Source: Thermohalobaculum sediminis (GTDB taxonomy: Bacteria > Pseudomonadota > Alphaproteobacteria > Rhodobacterales > Rhodobacteraceae). Taken from it: a DNA stretch of 64,000 nucleotides. Below, in pieces: positions 1 through 10,900 of this stretch (its first letter is position 1; every line of letters begins with the position of its first letter). Under the pieces are notes generated by a model. The model did not search any database and was not told where the DNA came from. It worked only from the letters and a program-made list of their open reading frames with translations. The DNA is taken from contig NZ_JAMFKN010000004.1 in the NCBI RefSeq assembly GCF_023487995.1, positions 124,001 through 188,000 of the forward strand, in the 5' to 3' direction. Made by a program: the position numbers and the translations under genes.

Positions 1-2
1 CG

Positions 3-26
3 CCGGGGGGCATCGTGCTCCTCTGA
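3..26 (+). CDS. C-terminal tail of an upstream gene (partial)
   Basis: The first bases can be read in frame as Pro-Gly-Gly-Ile-Val-Leu-Leu followed by TGA at 24-26. A good intrinsic terminator starts three bases later, which is the only real support for a plus-strand gene ending here. Seven codons cannot identify the product. It could be chance. Confidence 0.3.
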   Translation, partial: PGGIVLL

Positions 27-28
27 TC

Positions 29-60
29 CCGCCCGCCGCGGCCGATCGGGCGGTTTGCTT
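29..60 (+). terminator. Rho-independent terminator
   Basis: CCGCCCG (29-35) pairs perfectly with CGGGCGG (47-53), an 11-base loop lies between, and TTTGCTT follows. The orientation fits termination of a plus-strand gene entering from the left, insulating tamA from it. Confidence 0.6.
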
Positions 61-137
61 CTCCGGCGGGCTGGGTTAACTGTTCCGTGATCGCGCCGCG
101 CCACACGGCGCCGCGAGCGGGAATCGGACCTGGGCGA

Positions 138-2033
138 GTGACCGAGCCAAGACGCATCCTCCGCGCCGCATGGGCGCTCGCCCTTGCCGGCGGGCTCTCG
201 GCCGTCCTTTCGGGTTGCGCCTCGGACCCGCTGGCCGATCCCTTCGCCTTCGATCGCCCCGAGACCGGGATCGACTACACCCCCGTCGTGAGCGGCGCGC
301 CCAGCGAAGAGATCGCCGCGCTGATGGAGGAATCGCTCCTTATCTTCCGCCGGCAGGACCAGGGCGCGCAGAGCGTGGCCTTCCTGCGCCGCCGGGCCGA
401 AGGCGACATCCCCACGGCGCAGAAGATCCTGCGCTCCTACGGCTATTACGGGGCCAGCGTCGAGGCGCGGGTGAGCGAGGTCGCCCCGCCCGCCGGCCAG
501 GGCGGCAATACGTCACCCGCCGCCGAGGGCGGCGAGCCCGCGCCGGCGGCCGCAATCGCCGAGATCGCGATCGACGCGGGCACGCCCTTCACGCTGGTGC
601 GCCACGACGTGATCCTTTCCGACACCGGCGCGGGCCCGGCGCCCGAGCTCGGCCCGGCCGCGAGCTTCGGCTCGCCGGTCGGCGGCCCCGCCGAGGCCGC
701 CGCGATCCTCGAGGCCGAGCGGGCCATGGTCGCGCGCCTGCGCGGCACGGGCCGGCCCTATGCCGCGGGCCGCGGGCGCGAGGCGGTCGCCGACCGCGAG
801 GCCGCGACGCTCGAGGTCGACAGCCGGATCTCGGCAGGGCCGCACCACGTGTTTGGCCCCATCTCGTTCACCGGGGCGCCCGACGTGGACGAGGAATACC
901 TTCGCACCTACCTGCCTTGGGCCGAGGGCGACGTGGTCGATACGGCGCTGCTCGCCGCGTTCCAGCGCCGGCTGATGGGCACGCGGCTGTTCCGTGCAGG
1001 CACCGTGACGCTGCCGGACGCGCCGCCGCCGGGCGAGGCCGCGCAGGTGACCGTCGCCCTCGAACAGGCCCCCTTCCGCACCGTCCGGGCCGGCGTGCGC
1101 TACAACACCGATGAAGGCCCGGGCGTCCGCGCGGGCATCGAACACCGCAACCTCTTCGGCGCGAACGAGCAGGTCGAGGTGTTGGCCGACGCCTCGCTGG
1201 ACGTGCAGCGCCTCACCACCACCTTCCGCAAGCCGCAATACCTGCGCCCGTTGCAGGACCTCATCGCCGGCATCGAGCTGCGCCGGGTCGAGGAAGACGC
1301 CTATGACGAGCTGGGCGGCACCGTCACGGCGGGCCTCGAGCGCAGGCTTGGGGAGCACTGGACCGTCGGCGCGGGGGGGCTGGCCGAATACAGCTCGATC
1401 ACCGACCAGGGCGTCACCGACGATGCCTTACTGGGCGGCATCCCGCTGTTCGCCGCCTATGATGGGTCGGACGACCTGCTCGACCCCAAGACCGGCGAGC
1501 GGTTGCGGGTTGACCTCACGCCCTTCGGCGGCATCTTCGCGAACGACCCGGTGACATTCCTCACGATCGATGCGCGGGCCTCGGCCTACCGGCGGCTCAC
1601 CGCCGAGGGCGACGTGGTGGCGGCCGTGCGCGGGCGCGTGGGCTCAATCATCGCCGATGCGCTGTCGGACGTGCCGCAGACCCGGCGGCTCTACTCGGGC
1701 GGCGGCGGCTCGGTCCGCGGCTATGCCGAGGATTTCGTGGGCCCGCTCGACGCCGCGGGCGACCCGGTCGGCGGGCGCTCGGTGCTCGAGGCGGGGGGCG
1801 AGCTGCGCGGCCGGGTCTGGGGCGATCTGTGGCTCGCGGCCTTCGTCGAGGCGGGCAGCGTCTCGACCGGCACGATCCCGAGCCTCGAGGAGGGGGTGCA
1901 GGTCGGCACGGGCGGCGGCATCCGCTACGCCTCGCCGGTCGGGCCCATCCGGCTCGATGTCGGCGTGCCGCTGAACAAGCGGGACGCGGACGACAGTTTC
2001 CAGGTCTACATCTCGATCGGGCAGGCATTCTGA
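138..2033 (+). CDS. tamA: TamA-type Omp85 outer-membrane assembly protein, with lipobox
   Basis: 631 residues from the GTG at 138; an in-frame GTG at 87 would add 17 residues without a better ribosome-binding site. TamA is the outer-membrane half of the translocation and assembly module, working with TamB in insertion of outer-membrane proteins or lipid transport. The N-terminal half (about 30-320) has the POTRA-like pattern; the C-terminal half is a beta-rich Omp85 barrel with a GGGGSVRGY-type motif near residue 520 and a terminal phenylalanine. Oddly, the signal sequence ends in L-S-G-C (Cys27) followed by Ala, a textbook lipobox, so the protein may be lipidated. The TGA overlaps the tamB ATG, and this pairing is the strongest support for the name over BamA. 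Confidence 0.85.
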   Translation: MTEPRRILRAAWALALAGGLSAVLSGCASDPLADPFAFDRPETGIDYTPVVSGAPSEEIAALMEESLLIFRRQDQGAQSVAFLRRRAEGDIPTAQKILRSYGYYGASVEARVSEVAPPAGQGGNTSPAAEGGEPAPAAAIAEIAIDAGTPFTLVRHDVILSDTGAGPAPELGPAASFGSPVGGPAEAAAILEAERAMVARLRGTGRPYAAGRGREAVADREAATLEVDSRISAGPHHVFGPISFTGAPDVDEEYLRTYLPWAEGDVVDTALLAAFQRRLMGTRLFRAGTVTLPDAPPPGEAAQVTVALEQAPFRTVRAGVRYNTDEGPGVRAGIEHRNLFGANEQVEVLADASLDVQRLTTTFRKPQYLRPLQDLIAGIELRRVEEDAYDELGGTVTAGLERRLGEHWTVGAGGLAEYSSITDQGVTDDALLGGIPLFAAYDGSDDLLDPKTGERLRVDLTPFGGIFANDPVTFLTIDARASAYRRLTAEGDVVAAVRGRVGSIIADALSDVPQTRRLYSGGGGSVRGYAEDFVGPLDAAGDPVGGRSVLEAGGELRGRVWGDLWLAAFVEAGSVSTGTIPSLEEGVQVGTGGGIRYASPVGPIRLDVGVPLNKRDADDSFQVYISIGQAF

Positions 2034-5000
2034 TGCGCGCGCGGGCTCTCATCGCGGTTCTCGGCGTGGCGCTCGTGCTGGCGGGGGCGCCGGCGCTGGC
2101 GCAGTTCTCGCTGCTCGGGCTCAAGAACAGCCTCGTGCAGTTCGCGCTCGAGCGCATCTCGGTGCCGGGCGAGCTCGAGATCACCGCGGCCGGCGTCGAG
2201 GAGAGCGAGGACGGCTCGACCGCGCTGGTGGGCGTGGCCTTCGCCGACGCCGACGGCGTCTGGATGCGCATCGGCGCGCTCTCGCTCAGGTGGAACCCGC
2301 GGCGTATCCTGCGGGGCGAGCTCGACATCGAGAGCATCGTGGCCGCCGATGTCGAGGTCCTGCGCCGCCCCGGCGCGACGCCCGAGGTCAAGGAGGACGC
2401 GGTCCCGGCCGAGGAGCGCGGCCTGTTCGAATGGCCGCGCGCGCCGCTGACGCTGCACCTGCGCGAGATGCGGCTCGACCGCGTTCGGGTGGCCGAAGGC
2501 GTGATCGCGGGCCAGTCGCTCGCCTTCGACGCCACGGGCGCGCTGCGGGACGAGGGCGACGAGCAGTCGCTGCGGCTCCAGCTTCAGCGCGCCGACGCGG
2601 TGGCCGGCCGCATCGCGCTCGACTACCTGCGCACCTTCGAGGCGAACACGCTGAAACTCGACCTCGCGGCCGAGGAGGCGGCGGGCGGGCTTGTGGCCGA
2701 GCTTGCAGGCTTCCCGCCGGGCAGCGCGAGCCGCGTGAGCGTGGCCGCCGACGGCCCCCTGACCGACTGGCGGCTTTCGGTCGATGCGGCGGCCGAGCAG
2801 GTGTTCGAGCTCGACGGTCGGGCGGTGGTCGAGGCCAGCGGGAGGCTTCTGGTCGACGGCGATTTCGTGCTGGTGCCCGGCCCCGCCATCGACCCGGCCG
2901 CGGCGAGCGTGCTGGGCGAGCGGGCCGAGCTTGCCTTCCGCGTCGCCGAGGCCGAGGACGGCAGCGGCCTGATCCGGGTCGAGCGCGGCAGCCTGTCGTC
3001 GCCGCACCTGACGCTCGACGCCTCGGGCACCTATGCCCTGCCGACCGGCGCGGCCGATCTCGCGGTGAACCTGCGCGGCGGCCCCGGTCTCGCCGTGCTG
3101 GTCGAGGGCGTCGATTTCGGCGGCTTCGGCTTCGAGGGCCGCGTCGCTGGCGTCGTGCCGGGCGACTTCACCGCCGAGGGCGCGCTCAGCCTCGACGGGC
3201 TGGAAACCGAGCCCGCCGATGTCGGCCGCGCGCGCCTCGCCACCACGGTCTCGATGGCGGGCGAGCGCGTGGGCTTCGACGTCGATGGGGGCGTGGCCGG
3301 GCTCAGGCTAGACCGGCTGACGTCCGACCTGCTGGGCGAGACCGGCCTGCGCGCGGCGGGGGCCTTCGACGCGGGCGTGCTCACGCTCGAGGCGCTCGCG
3401 CTCGACTCACCGCTGCTCGCTCTGGAGGCGCGCGGGCAGGCCGACACGGGCGCGGGCCGCGCCGCGCTCGACTATGCGTTGCGCGCGCCCGAGCTTGGCC
3501 CGGTCGCGCGCGCCTATGACGTCGTGGCCTCCGGCGGGCTGGATGTCGAGGGCCGGGTCGAGGGGCCGTTCGAGGCGATCGGCATCAAGGGCTTCGCCCG
3601 CCTCGCCGATCTGGTGTTCGAGGGCGAGGGCTATGGCACCGTCACGCTCGACCACGACGTGACCGTGGTCAGCCCCCCGCCCCCCGCCCCCGGCGCCGCG
3701 GCGCCCGAAGGCAGCGTCGCGGGCCGCGTGGCGGTGACGGCCGACGGCTCGCGCTACGGCCCGGCCGAGGTCGCGACCGACTTCCTCCTCGCCGGCCAGA
3801 CCCTGGCGCTCGAGTCGATGACCGCGCGGGCGCTGGGCCTGACGGCGCGAGGCGAGGCGACCGTCGATCTCGCCACCACGCTGGCCGAGGGCGCGCTCGA
3901 CCTCGCCGTGCCAGATCTCGGGACACTGGCGCCGCTGACCGAGCAGCTGGCGGGCCAGCGGCTCGCGGGCGCGCTCGACGGCCGGGTCACGCTCGCGGCG
4001 CCCGGCGGGCGGCAGGATGCCGGGCTCGACCTGCGGCTGCGCGACTTCGCGGGGTTCGAGGCGCGCCTTGCCCGGCTCGGCATCCGCGGCGGTATGCGCG
4101 ACGCGCTGGGTGCGCCCGAGGCCGACGTGACACTGACGCTGTCGGACGCGCGCCACCCTCAGGCGAGCCTCGCGACGGGCGAGGTCACCGCCGAGCTCAC
4201 CGACCTCGTTGCCGCGCCAGCGGGCCGCGTGACCTTCGCGCTCGACGGCATCGAGGCGCCGGGCACCGCCAGCCTCGCGCGGCTCACCGGCACTGCGGAT
4301 CTTGCCGACCTTGCCGCCGATCCCTCGGGCCGTGTCGAGTTCCGGGCCGAGGGGCTCGACGCCGCCGGCGCCGCCAGTGTCGCCGCCATCACGGGGCAGG
4401 GCAGCTTCGCGGGCGTGACCACGACGCCCACCGGCCGGCTCGACGCCTCGGCGCAGCGGGTCGAGGCGGGCGGCATCGCCGTGCGCGCAGCCGACCTCGC
4501 GGCCAGCCTCGATGCCGCCGGGACGCTCGACGCCCGCCTCGCGGCGCCCTCCGTCGCTGGCGACGGCCTTGCGGTTTCGGGCGCCGAGGTGACGGCCCGC
4601 ATCGGCGACGCGCTGGGCGAGGCGCCGGTCCTCGACGTCCGCGCCCGCGCCGCCCGTGCCGAGGCCGCGCCGCTTGCCCTCGCGCCGGTGACCGCCAGCC
4701 TGCGCGGCCCGCTCGGCGCCCTCGCCATCGCCGCCGATGCGAGCGGCGAGGCGGCGCTGGGCCGGGGCGATCCGAAGCCCGCCTCGCTCATCCTGCGCGT
4801 CACCGCGAACGCCGCCACCCCGGACCTGAGCGCGCGCGTCTCGGAGGCCCGCGCCCGCGTCGGCGAGGCCGAAATGGCGCTGCGCGCGCCGCTCGCCATC
4901 GGCGTCGCGGGGGGCGTCACGCGGCTCCGGGGCATCGACCTCGGCCTGCCGGGCGGCGGGCTCACGGGGGCGCTCGCGGTCCATCCGGCCGGGCTCGGCG

Positions 5001-6598
5001 GCGAACTCGTGCTGCTGATGGACGACCTCGCGGCGCTGGCGGCGGCGCTCGGCGATCTCGACATCGCGCTGCCGCTGGCCGGGGGCCGCGTCGATGCGCG
5101 CGCGGCCTTCGACACCCGCCCAGGCGCCGCCCGCGCGGACGCCAGCGTCACCGGGCGCGACCTGCTCCTCGACAAGGCGATCGCCGACATCGGCGGCCTC
5201 GGCCTCGACGCCCAGGCCCGCTGGGACGGCCGCCGGGCCGAGGCCGAGGCAGCGCTGTCGGGCCCGTTCGGCGACCCGGTGCGTGCGACCGCCGCCCTGC
5301 CGCTGCGGCCGACCCCGGGGATCGTTCCCCAGATCCCGCGCGGCGGCGAGATCGACGGCTCCCTGCGCTGGCAGGGGCGGCTCGGCGATCTCTGGGCGCT
5401 CGTGCCGGTGCCCGACCACATCCTGGACGGCAATCTCGACATCGACCTCGCGGTGTCGGGCCCGGTGGGCTCGCCCGCCATCGGCGGATCGGTCGCGATG
5501 ACGGACGGGCAATACCAGAACCTCGAGACCGGCACGATCCTCACGAATCTGACGCTCGGCTCGAGCCTCGACGGTCAGGGCGGAATCGTGCTCGACCTCG
5601 AAGCCCGCGACGGAGCCAACGGCACGGTCGAGGCCCGCGTCGCGCTCGACGCCGAGGCGGTGGACGCGACGCTGACCGCCCGCGAGGCGGTGCTGGTGCG
5701 TCGCGACGACGTGCGGGCGCAAATCTCGGCAGACATCGCGGCCAGGGGGCCGCTTGCGGGCCCTGCCGTCACCGGCCGCATCAATGTGGACCGCGCCGAG
5801 CTGCGGCTGGTGAACGCGACGCCGCCATCGGTCGCCGATCTCGGCGAGGTCCGCTTCAAGGGCGACCCCGTTCCGGAGCCCGTCGAGCCCGCCGGTGACG
5901 CCGTCACGCTCGATCTGAAGGTCGAGGGGCCGCGCAACATCTTCGTCCGCGGCCGCGGCCTCGACAGCGAATGGCGCCTCGGTCTCGACGTTGCAGGCAC
6001 CGCCGCCGCGCCGCGCATCACCGGTGCGGTCGAGCGCATCCGCGGCCAGCTCGACCTGCTGGGGCGCGACTTCGAGCTCGAGACCGGCGAGGTCCGCTTC
6101 ACTGGCGGGACCGAGATCGACCCCATCCTCGCGGTGGTGCTGGCGCATGAGCGCGACGGCTTCATCGGCCGGATCGAGGTGCGCGGCAACGCCTCGAACC
6201 CGCAGATCGGCTTCACCTCGGATCCGCAGGTGCCCGAGGAGGAGGTGCTGCCCCGCACCTTGTTCGGCCGCTCGCGCCAGTCGCTGAGCCCGACCGAGGC
6301 GATCCAGCTCGCGAACGCGCTCGCCACGCTGCTCAGCGGCTCGGGCGGCGTGGTCGACAGCCTGCACGGGGCCGCCGGCATCGACGTCCTGCGGATCGAC
6401 GACGACGGCGACGGCGCCTCGGTGACGGTGGGCAAGAATGTCGCCGATGGCGTCTTCGTCGGCGCCAAGCAGCCGATCGACGGCGGCTCGGCCACCGTGC
6501 AGGTCGAGGTCGAGGTGTTCGACGATTTCAGCGTGGACGGCGAGGTGGGCGAGGAGCACGGCTCGTCCATCGGCCTGAACTGGCGCAAGGATTTCTGA
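2033..6598 (+). CDS. tamB: TamB-type translocation/assembly module protein (DUF490)
   Basis: 1521 residues, starting at the ATG that overlaps the tamA stop (TGATG). TamB is a long periplasm-spanning beta-helical protein anchored in the inner membrane, which partners TamA and belongs to the AsmA-like bridge proteins linked to phospholipid transport. An N-terminal hydrophobic segment (about 5-25) ends in a signal-peptidase-like A-L-A-Q site. The body is many repeating alternating hydrophobic beta segments. The last roughly 340 residues are the TamB (DUF490) domain, ending D-G-V-F-V-G near the C terminus and L-N-W-R-K-D-F as the last residues. Composition matches its neighbours, so there is no sign of transfer. 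Confidence 0.88.
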   Translation: MRARALIAVLGVALVLAGAPALAQFSLLGLKNSLVQFALERISVPGELEITAAGVEESEDGSTALVGVAFADADGVWMRIGALSLRWNPRRILRGELDIESIVAADVEVLRRPGATPEVKEDAVPAEERGLFEWPRAPLTLHLREMRLDRVRVAEGVIAGQSLAFDATGALRDEGDEQSLRLQLQRADAVAGRIALDYLRTFEANTLKLDLAAEEAAGGLVAELAGFPPGSASRVSVAADGPLTDWRLSVDAAAEQVFELDGRAVVEASGRLLVDGDFVLVPGPAIDPAAASVLGERAELAFRVAEAEDGSGLIRVERGSLSSPHLTLDASGTYALPTGAADLAVNLRGGPGLAVLVEGVDFGGFGFEGRVAGVVPGDFTAEGALSLDGLETEPADVGRARLATTVSMAGERVGFDVDGGVAGLRLDRLTSDLLGETGLRAAGAFDAGVLTLEALALDSPLLALEARGQADTGAGRAALDYALRAPELGPVARAYDVVASGGLDVEGRVEGPFEAIGIKGFARLADLVFEGEGYGTVTLDHDVTVVSPPPPAPGAAAPEGSVAGRVAVTADGSRYGPAEVATDFLLAGQTLALESMTARALGLTARGEATVDLATTLAEGALDLAVPDLGTLAPLTEQLAGQRLAGALDGRVTLAAPGGRQDAGLDLRLRDFAGFEARLARLGIRGGMRDALGAPEADVTLTLSDARHPQASLATGEVTAELTDLVAAPAGRVTFALDGIEAPGTASLARLTGTADLADLAADPSGRVEFRAEGLDAAGAASVAAITGQGSFAGVTTTPTGRLDASAQRVEAGGIAVRAADLAASLDAAGTLDARLAAPSVAGDGLAVSGAEVTARIGDALGEAPVLDVRARAARAEAAPLALAPVTASLRGPLGALAIAADASGEAALGRGDPKPASLILRVTANAATPDLSARVSEARARVGEAEMALRAPLAIGVAGGVTRLRGIDLGLPGGGLTGALAVHPAGLGGELVLLMDDLAALAAALGDLDIALPLAGGRVDARAAFDTRPGAARADASVTGRDLLLDKAIADIGGLGLDAQARWDGRRAEAEAALSGPFGDPVRATAALPLRPTPGIVPQIPRGGEIDGSLRWQGRLGDLWALVPVPDHILDGNLDIDLAVSGPVGSPAIGGSVAMTDGQYQNLETGTILTNLTLGSSLDGQGGIVLDLEARDGANGTVEARVALDAEAVDATLTAREAVLVRRDDVRAQISADIAARGPLAGPAVTGRINVDRAELRLVNATPPSVADLGEVRFKGDPVPEPVEPAGDAVTLDLKVEGPRNIFVRGRGLDSEWRLGLDVAGTAAAPRITGAVERIRGQLDLLGRDFELETGEVRFTGGTEIDPILAVVLAHERDGFIGRIEVRGNASNPQIGFTSDPQVPEEEVLPRTLFGRSRQSLSPTEAIQLANALATLLSGSGGVVDSLHGAAGIDVLRIDDDGDGASVTVGKNVADGVFVGAKQPIDGGSATVQVEVEVFDDFSVDGEVGEEHGSSIGLNWRKDF

Positions 6599-6809
6599 GC
6601 CCGAAGCCTCCCTGCCAGGCGGGCTTCAGGCGGCGTTCGCTCTTGCGGCATGCCTTTGTTGCAATGCACCTATGCGCCCGGCACGGAAACTTGACGTTGC
6701 GTCGACCCGCGACAGCTTCACGCACGTCGGCTATGGTCCGCGCCGATTCCGACCCGAGGGCGGCCGTCTCCCACGGCTGCCCACGCTCTCGCGATGGGAG
6801 GCTCCGTCC

Positions 6810-7982
6810 ATGTCCGTCCCCGGCCGTCCGGCCTTCCGCAAGGGCCGCTCAAGCCCGGTCTGGCGCATCGCGCCTGTCATCCTGCTCGCGCTCGCGTGCC
6901 TCCCCGCGCGGGCGCAGATGCCCGCGAGCCCGCCCGTCGAGGTCGCGCGGCCGCTGAGCGACCGCGTGATCGACTACACCGTCTACACCGGGCGGTTCGA
7001 GGCGCTCGACCGGGTCGAGCTGCGCGCCCGCGTGTCGGGCTATCTCGAGAGCGTGGGCTTCGAGGACGGCTCGACGGTCGAGAAGGACCAGCTCCTCTTC
7101 ACCATCGACCGCCGTCCCTTCGAGGCCGCGGTCGCCCGCGCCGAGGCCTCGCTCGCCTCGGCGAAGGCCGCGCGCGAACTTGCAGTCCTCGAACTCGACC
7201 GCGCGACCCAGCTTGCCCAGCGCAATGTCGGCACGGTGCAGGAGGTCGACCGCACCCGCGCGACGCTGGCGCAGGCCGATGCCGATGTCGGCATCGCCGA
7301 GGCCGAGCTGCGATCGGCGAAGCTCGACCTCGACTTCACCGAGATCCGCGCGCCCTTCGCCGGCCGCATCTCGGCCCGCGAGGTCGACCCCGGCAACCTG
7401 ATCGTCGGCGGCACGACGCAGGCGACGCTGCTTGCGACCCTGGTCAGCATCGACCCGATCCATTTCGTGTTCACCTCGTCCGAGGCCGACTACCTGCGCT
7501 ACCCGCGCGGCACCCGCGTGGCCGCGGGTGCCGCGTCGGACCTGCCGCCGATCGCGGTCGCGATCCGCCTGATGAACGAGGAGAGCTACCGCCATCCGGG
7601 CGTGCTGAACTTCATCGCCAACGAGCTCGATCCCAACTCGGGCACCCTGATCGGCCGCGCGCTGGTCGAGAACCCGCAGCGCGTTATCCTTCCGGGCATC
7701 TTCGGGCGCGTGCGCATCCCGGCCTCGCAGGAATACGACGCGCTCCTCGTGCCCGACGAGGCGATCCTGTCGGACCAGGCGCGCAAGATCGTCATGACCG
7801 TCGACGTCGAGGGCACGGTCGTGCCCAAGGCGGTCGTCCCCGGCCAGCTCCACCGCGGGCTCAGGGTGATCCGCGAGGGCCTCACGGCCGAGGACCGCGT
7901 GGTGGTCACGGGCGTCCAGCGCGCCCGCCCGGGCCAGACCGTGACACCCACCGAGATCACCCTGGCGCCGGGAGACGAGTGA
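6810..7982 (+). CDS. RND efflux periplasmic adaptor (AcrA/MexA family)
   Basis: 390 residues from the ATG at 6810, preceded by GGGAGG at 6796-6801. It is the membrane-fusion protein that couples the inner-membrane pump to an outer-membrane channel. The signal peptide ends about residue 36 (L-P-A-R-A-Q). Then come the lipoyl/barrel-sandwich half motif (Y-T-G-R-F-E-A, residues about 55-62), the alpha-hairpin (about 95-170, with the R-N-V-G-T motif), the second lipoyl half with I-R-A-P-F-A-G, and the beta-barrel and membrane-proximal domains. The stop at 7980-7982 leaves one base before the pump ATG, so the two are co-translated. No TolC-like gene and no repressor gene lie beside it. A TTGACG at 6691 could be a -35 element, but no convincing -10 pairs with it. 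Confidence 0.88.
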   Translation: MSVPGRPAFRKGRSSPVWRIAPVILLALACLPARAQMPASPPVEVARPLSDRVIDYTVYTGRFEALDRVELRARVSGYLESVGFEDGSTVEKDQLLFTIDRRPFEAAVARAEASLASAKAARELAVLELDRATQLAQRNVGTVQEVDRTRATLAQADADVGIAEAELRSAKLDLDFTEIRAPFAGRISAREVDPGNLIVGGTTQATLLATLVSIDPIHFVFTSSEADYLRYPRGTRVAAGAASDLPPIAVAIRLMNEESYRHPGVLNFIANELDPNSGTLIGRALVENPQRVILPGIFGRVRIPASQEYDALLVPDEAILSDQARKIVMTVDVEGTVVPKAVVPGQLHRGLRVIREGLTAEDRVVVTGVQRARPGQTVTPTEITLAPGDE

Positions 7983-7983
7983 G

Positions 7984-10900
7984 ATGCGCTTCTCGCATTT
8001 CTTCATCGACCGGCCGATCTTCGCGACGGTGCTGTCGATCGTCGCGGTGCTGATGGGGCTGGTCAGCTACACCACGCTGCCGGTCGCCCAGTATCCCGAG
8101 ATCACGCCGCCGACCATCCAGGTCCGCGCCTCGTTCCCCGGCGCCTCGGCCGAGACGGTCGCGGACACGGTGGCCTCGGTGATCGAGCAGGAGGTGAACG
8201 GCGTCGAGGGCATGCTCTACATGCTCAGCCAGTCGACCGGCGACGGCAACATATCGCTCTCGATCGTGTTCGCGCTCGGCACCGACATCGACACCGCGCA
8301 GGTCCTGGTGCAGAACCGCGTGGCCGCCGCCACCGCCCGCCTGCCCGAGGAGGTGCGCCGCCTCGGAGTGACCACGCAGAAGTCGTCGCCCGACCTGATG
8401 ATGGTCATCCACATGCTGTCGCCCGACGGCTCGCGCGATCAGCTCTACATCTCGAACTACGCGCGCAGCCAGGTGGTGGACCAGCTCGCCCGGATCGAGG
8501 GCGTGGGCCGCGCGACCGTGTTCGCCGAGCGCGCCTATTCGATGCGGGTCTGGCTCGACCCCGACCTCGTCGCCGCGCGCGGGCTCACCGCGTCCGAGGT
8601 CGTGCGCGCGCTGCGCCAGAACAACGTTCAGGTGGCCTCGGGCATCATCAACCGCCAGCCTCTCGAGACGCAGTCCGCCTGGGAGCTGCAGGTCACCACC
8701 GAGGGCCGGCTCGCGCGCCCCGAGCAGTTCGCCGACGTGGTCGTCGCCAGCACGCCCGAAGGCGGCCTCGTGCGTGTGCGCGACATCGGGCGGGTCGAGC
8801 TGGGCGCCCAGGACTACGCGATCAACGGCTATCTGGACCGCGACGTGGCGCTGCCGATCGGCGTCTTCCAGCGCCCCGGGTCGAACGCGCTCGAGACCTC
8901 GGAGGCGGTGCTCGCCAAGATGGAGGAGCTGTCGGCGAGCTTCCCGCCGGGCGTGGAATACACCGTCGTCTACAACCCGACCGAGTTCATCCAGGCGTCG
9001 ATCGACGCCGTCATCACCACGCTGCTCGAGGCGGTCGTGCTGGTGACGCTGGTGATCGTGGTGTTCCTGCAGTCGCTCAGGACCGCCATCATCCCCATCG
9101 TCGCGATCCCGGTGTCGCTGATCGGCACCTTCGTGTTCATGCAGGCCTTCGGCTTCTCGCTGAACACGCTCTCCCTGTTCGGCCTCGTGCTCGCCATCGG
9201 CATCGTCGTGGACGATGCGATCATCGTGGTCGAGAACGTCGAGCGGTATCTCGAGGAAGGCTTCTCGCCCCGCGAGGCCGCGCACAAGACCATGGACGAG
9301 GTCGGCACCGCGCTGATCGCCAGCGTCCTCGTCATGCTCGCGGTGTTCGTGCCGGTCGCGGCGATCGAGGGCATCTCGGGCCAGTTCTTCCGGCAGTTCG
9401 CGCTGACCATCTCGGCGGCCGTGTCGATTTCGGGCATGGTCTCGCTCACGCTCTCGCCCGCCCTCGCGGCGCTCTTGATGCGGCCCAAGCACCGGGGGGA
9501 CCGGGGCGGGGTGCTGACGCGGCTGTGGAGCCTGCTGACATGGCCCTTCCGCCAGGCTGGCGCCGCCTTCAACTGGGGCTTCGAGCGGGTCGCGGGCGGC
9601 TATGCCTGGCTGGTGCGGCGGCTCATGCGCATCATCGTGGTGATGCTGGTGGCCTATTGCGGACTGATCTACCTCGCGATCGACCGCTTCCAGTCGGCGC
9701 CGACCGGCTTCATCCCGCCGCAGGATCAGGGCTATCTGATCACGGTGGTGCAGCTTCCCGCGGGGGCCTCGATCTCGCGCACCGACGCGGTGGCACGGCG
9801 TGCGGCGGACATCGCGCTCCAGCATCCGGGCGTCGCCCATGCGGTGCCGATCGTCGGGCTCGACGGCGCGACCTTCACCAACGCGCCGAACGCGGCCGCG
9901 ATCTTCCTGCCGCTGAAGGCGTTCAAGTGGCGCGCCGAGAACGGCTGGACCGCCGGGCGCATCCAGGGCGAGCTGATGGGCCAGCTCTACCAGATCGCCG
10001 AGGCGAATATCTTCATCGTCCAGCCGCCCTCGGTGCGCGGCGTGGGCTCGACCGGCGGCTGGAAGATGTATGTCCAGGACCGCCGCGGGCGCGGCCTCGC
10101 GGCGCTCGAGGAAGCCGCCACCGCGATGATGATCGAGGGCAACCAGACCGAGGGGCTGCAGGGCGTCTTCTCGCTGTTCAACACACGCACGCCGCGCATC
10201 TTCGCCGACATCGACCGGGTGAAGGCGGAACTCATCGGCGTGAGCCCCGAGGCGGTGAACCAGACGCTCGAGATCTATCTCGGCTCGGCCTTCGTCAACG
10301 ACTTCAACTTCCTCGGCCAGACCTACAGGGTGACGGCGCAGGCCGATGGCCCGTTCCGCGACGATCCGGGCGACATCGCCGACCTGCGCACCCGCTCGGC
10401 GGCGGGCGCGATGACGCCTATCGGCGCGGTCGCCACGCTGTCCGAGACCACCGGGCCATGGCGGGTTGCGCGCTACAACCTGTTTCCGGCCGCGGCCGTG
10501 CAGGGGGGTGCTGCGCCCGGAACCTCGACAGGCGAGGCGCTCGACCGTGCCGAGGAACTGGCCGGGCGCGTCCTGCCAGCGGGCTTCGGCTTCGAGTGGA
10601 CCGAGCTGTCGCTGCAGGAGAAGATGGCCTCGGGCTCGATCGCCCTCATCTTCATCCTTGCCGTGGTATTCGTGTTCCTCGCGCTGGCCGCGCAGTACGA
10701 AAGCTGGCTGCTGCCGCTCGCGGTGATCCTGATCGTGCCGATGTGCCTGCTCGCGGCGATCACGGGAGTCACCTATCGGGGGATGGACAACAACATCCTC
10801 ACGCAGGTGGGCCTTGTCGTGCTGGTGGGCCTTGCCGCCAAGAACGCGATCCTGATCGTCGAGTTCGCCCGGCAGGCCGAGGAGGACCGCGGCCTCGGCC

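Noticed and set aside
3407-6559. Minus-strand open frame of about 1050 codons opposite tamB
   Set aside because: Antisense of a confident gene; very high G+C leaves few stops on the other strand. The translation is rich in Arg, His and Ala with no motif.
7957-9840. Long minus-strand frame opposite the RND adaptor and pump
   Set aside because: Highly charged His/Asp/Arg-rich translation, a typical shadow of a membrane protein gene.
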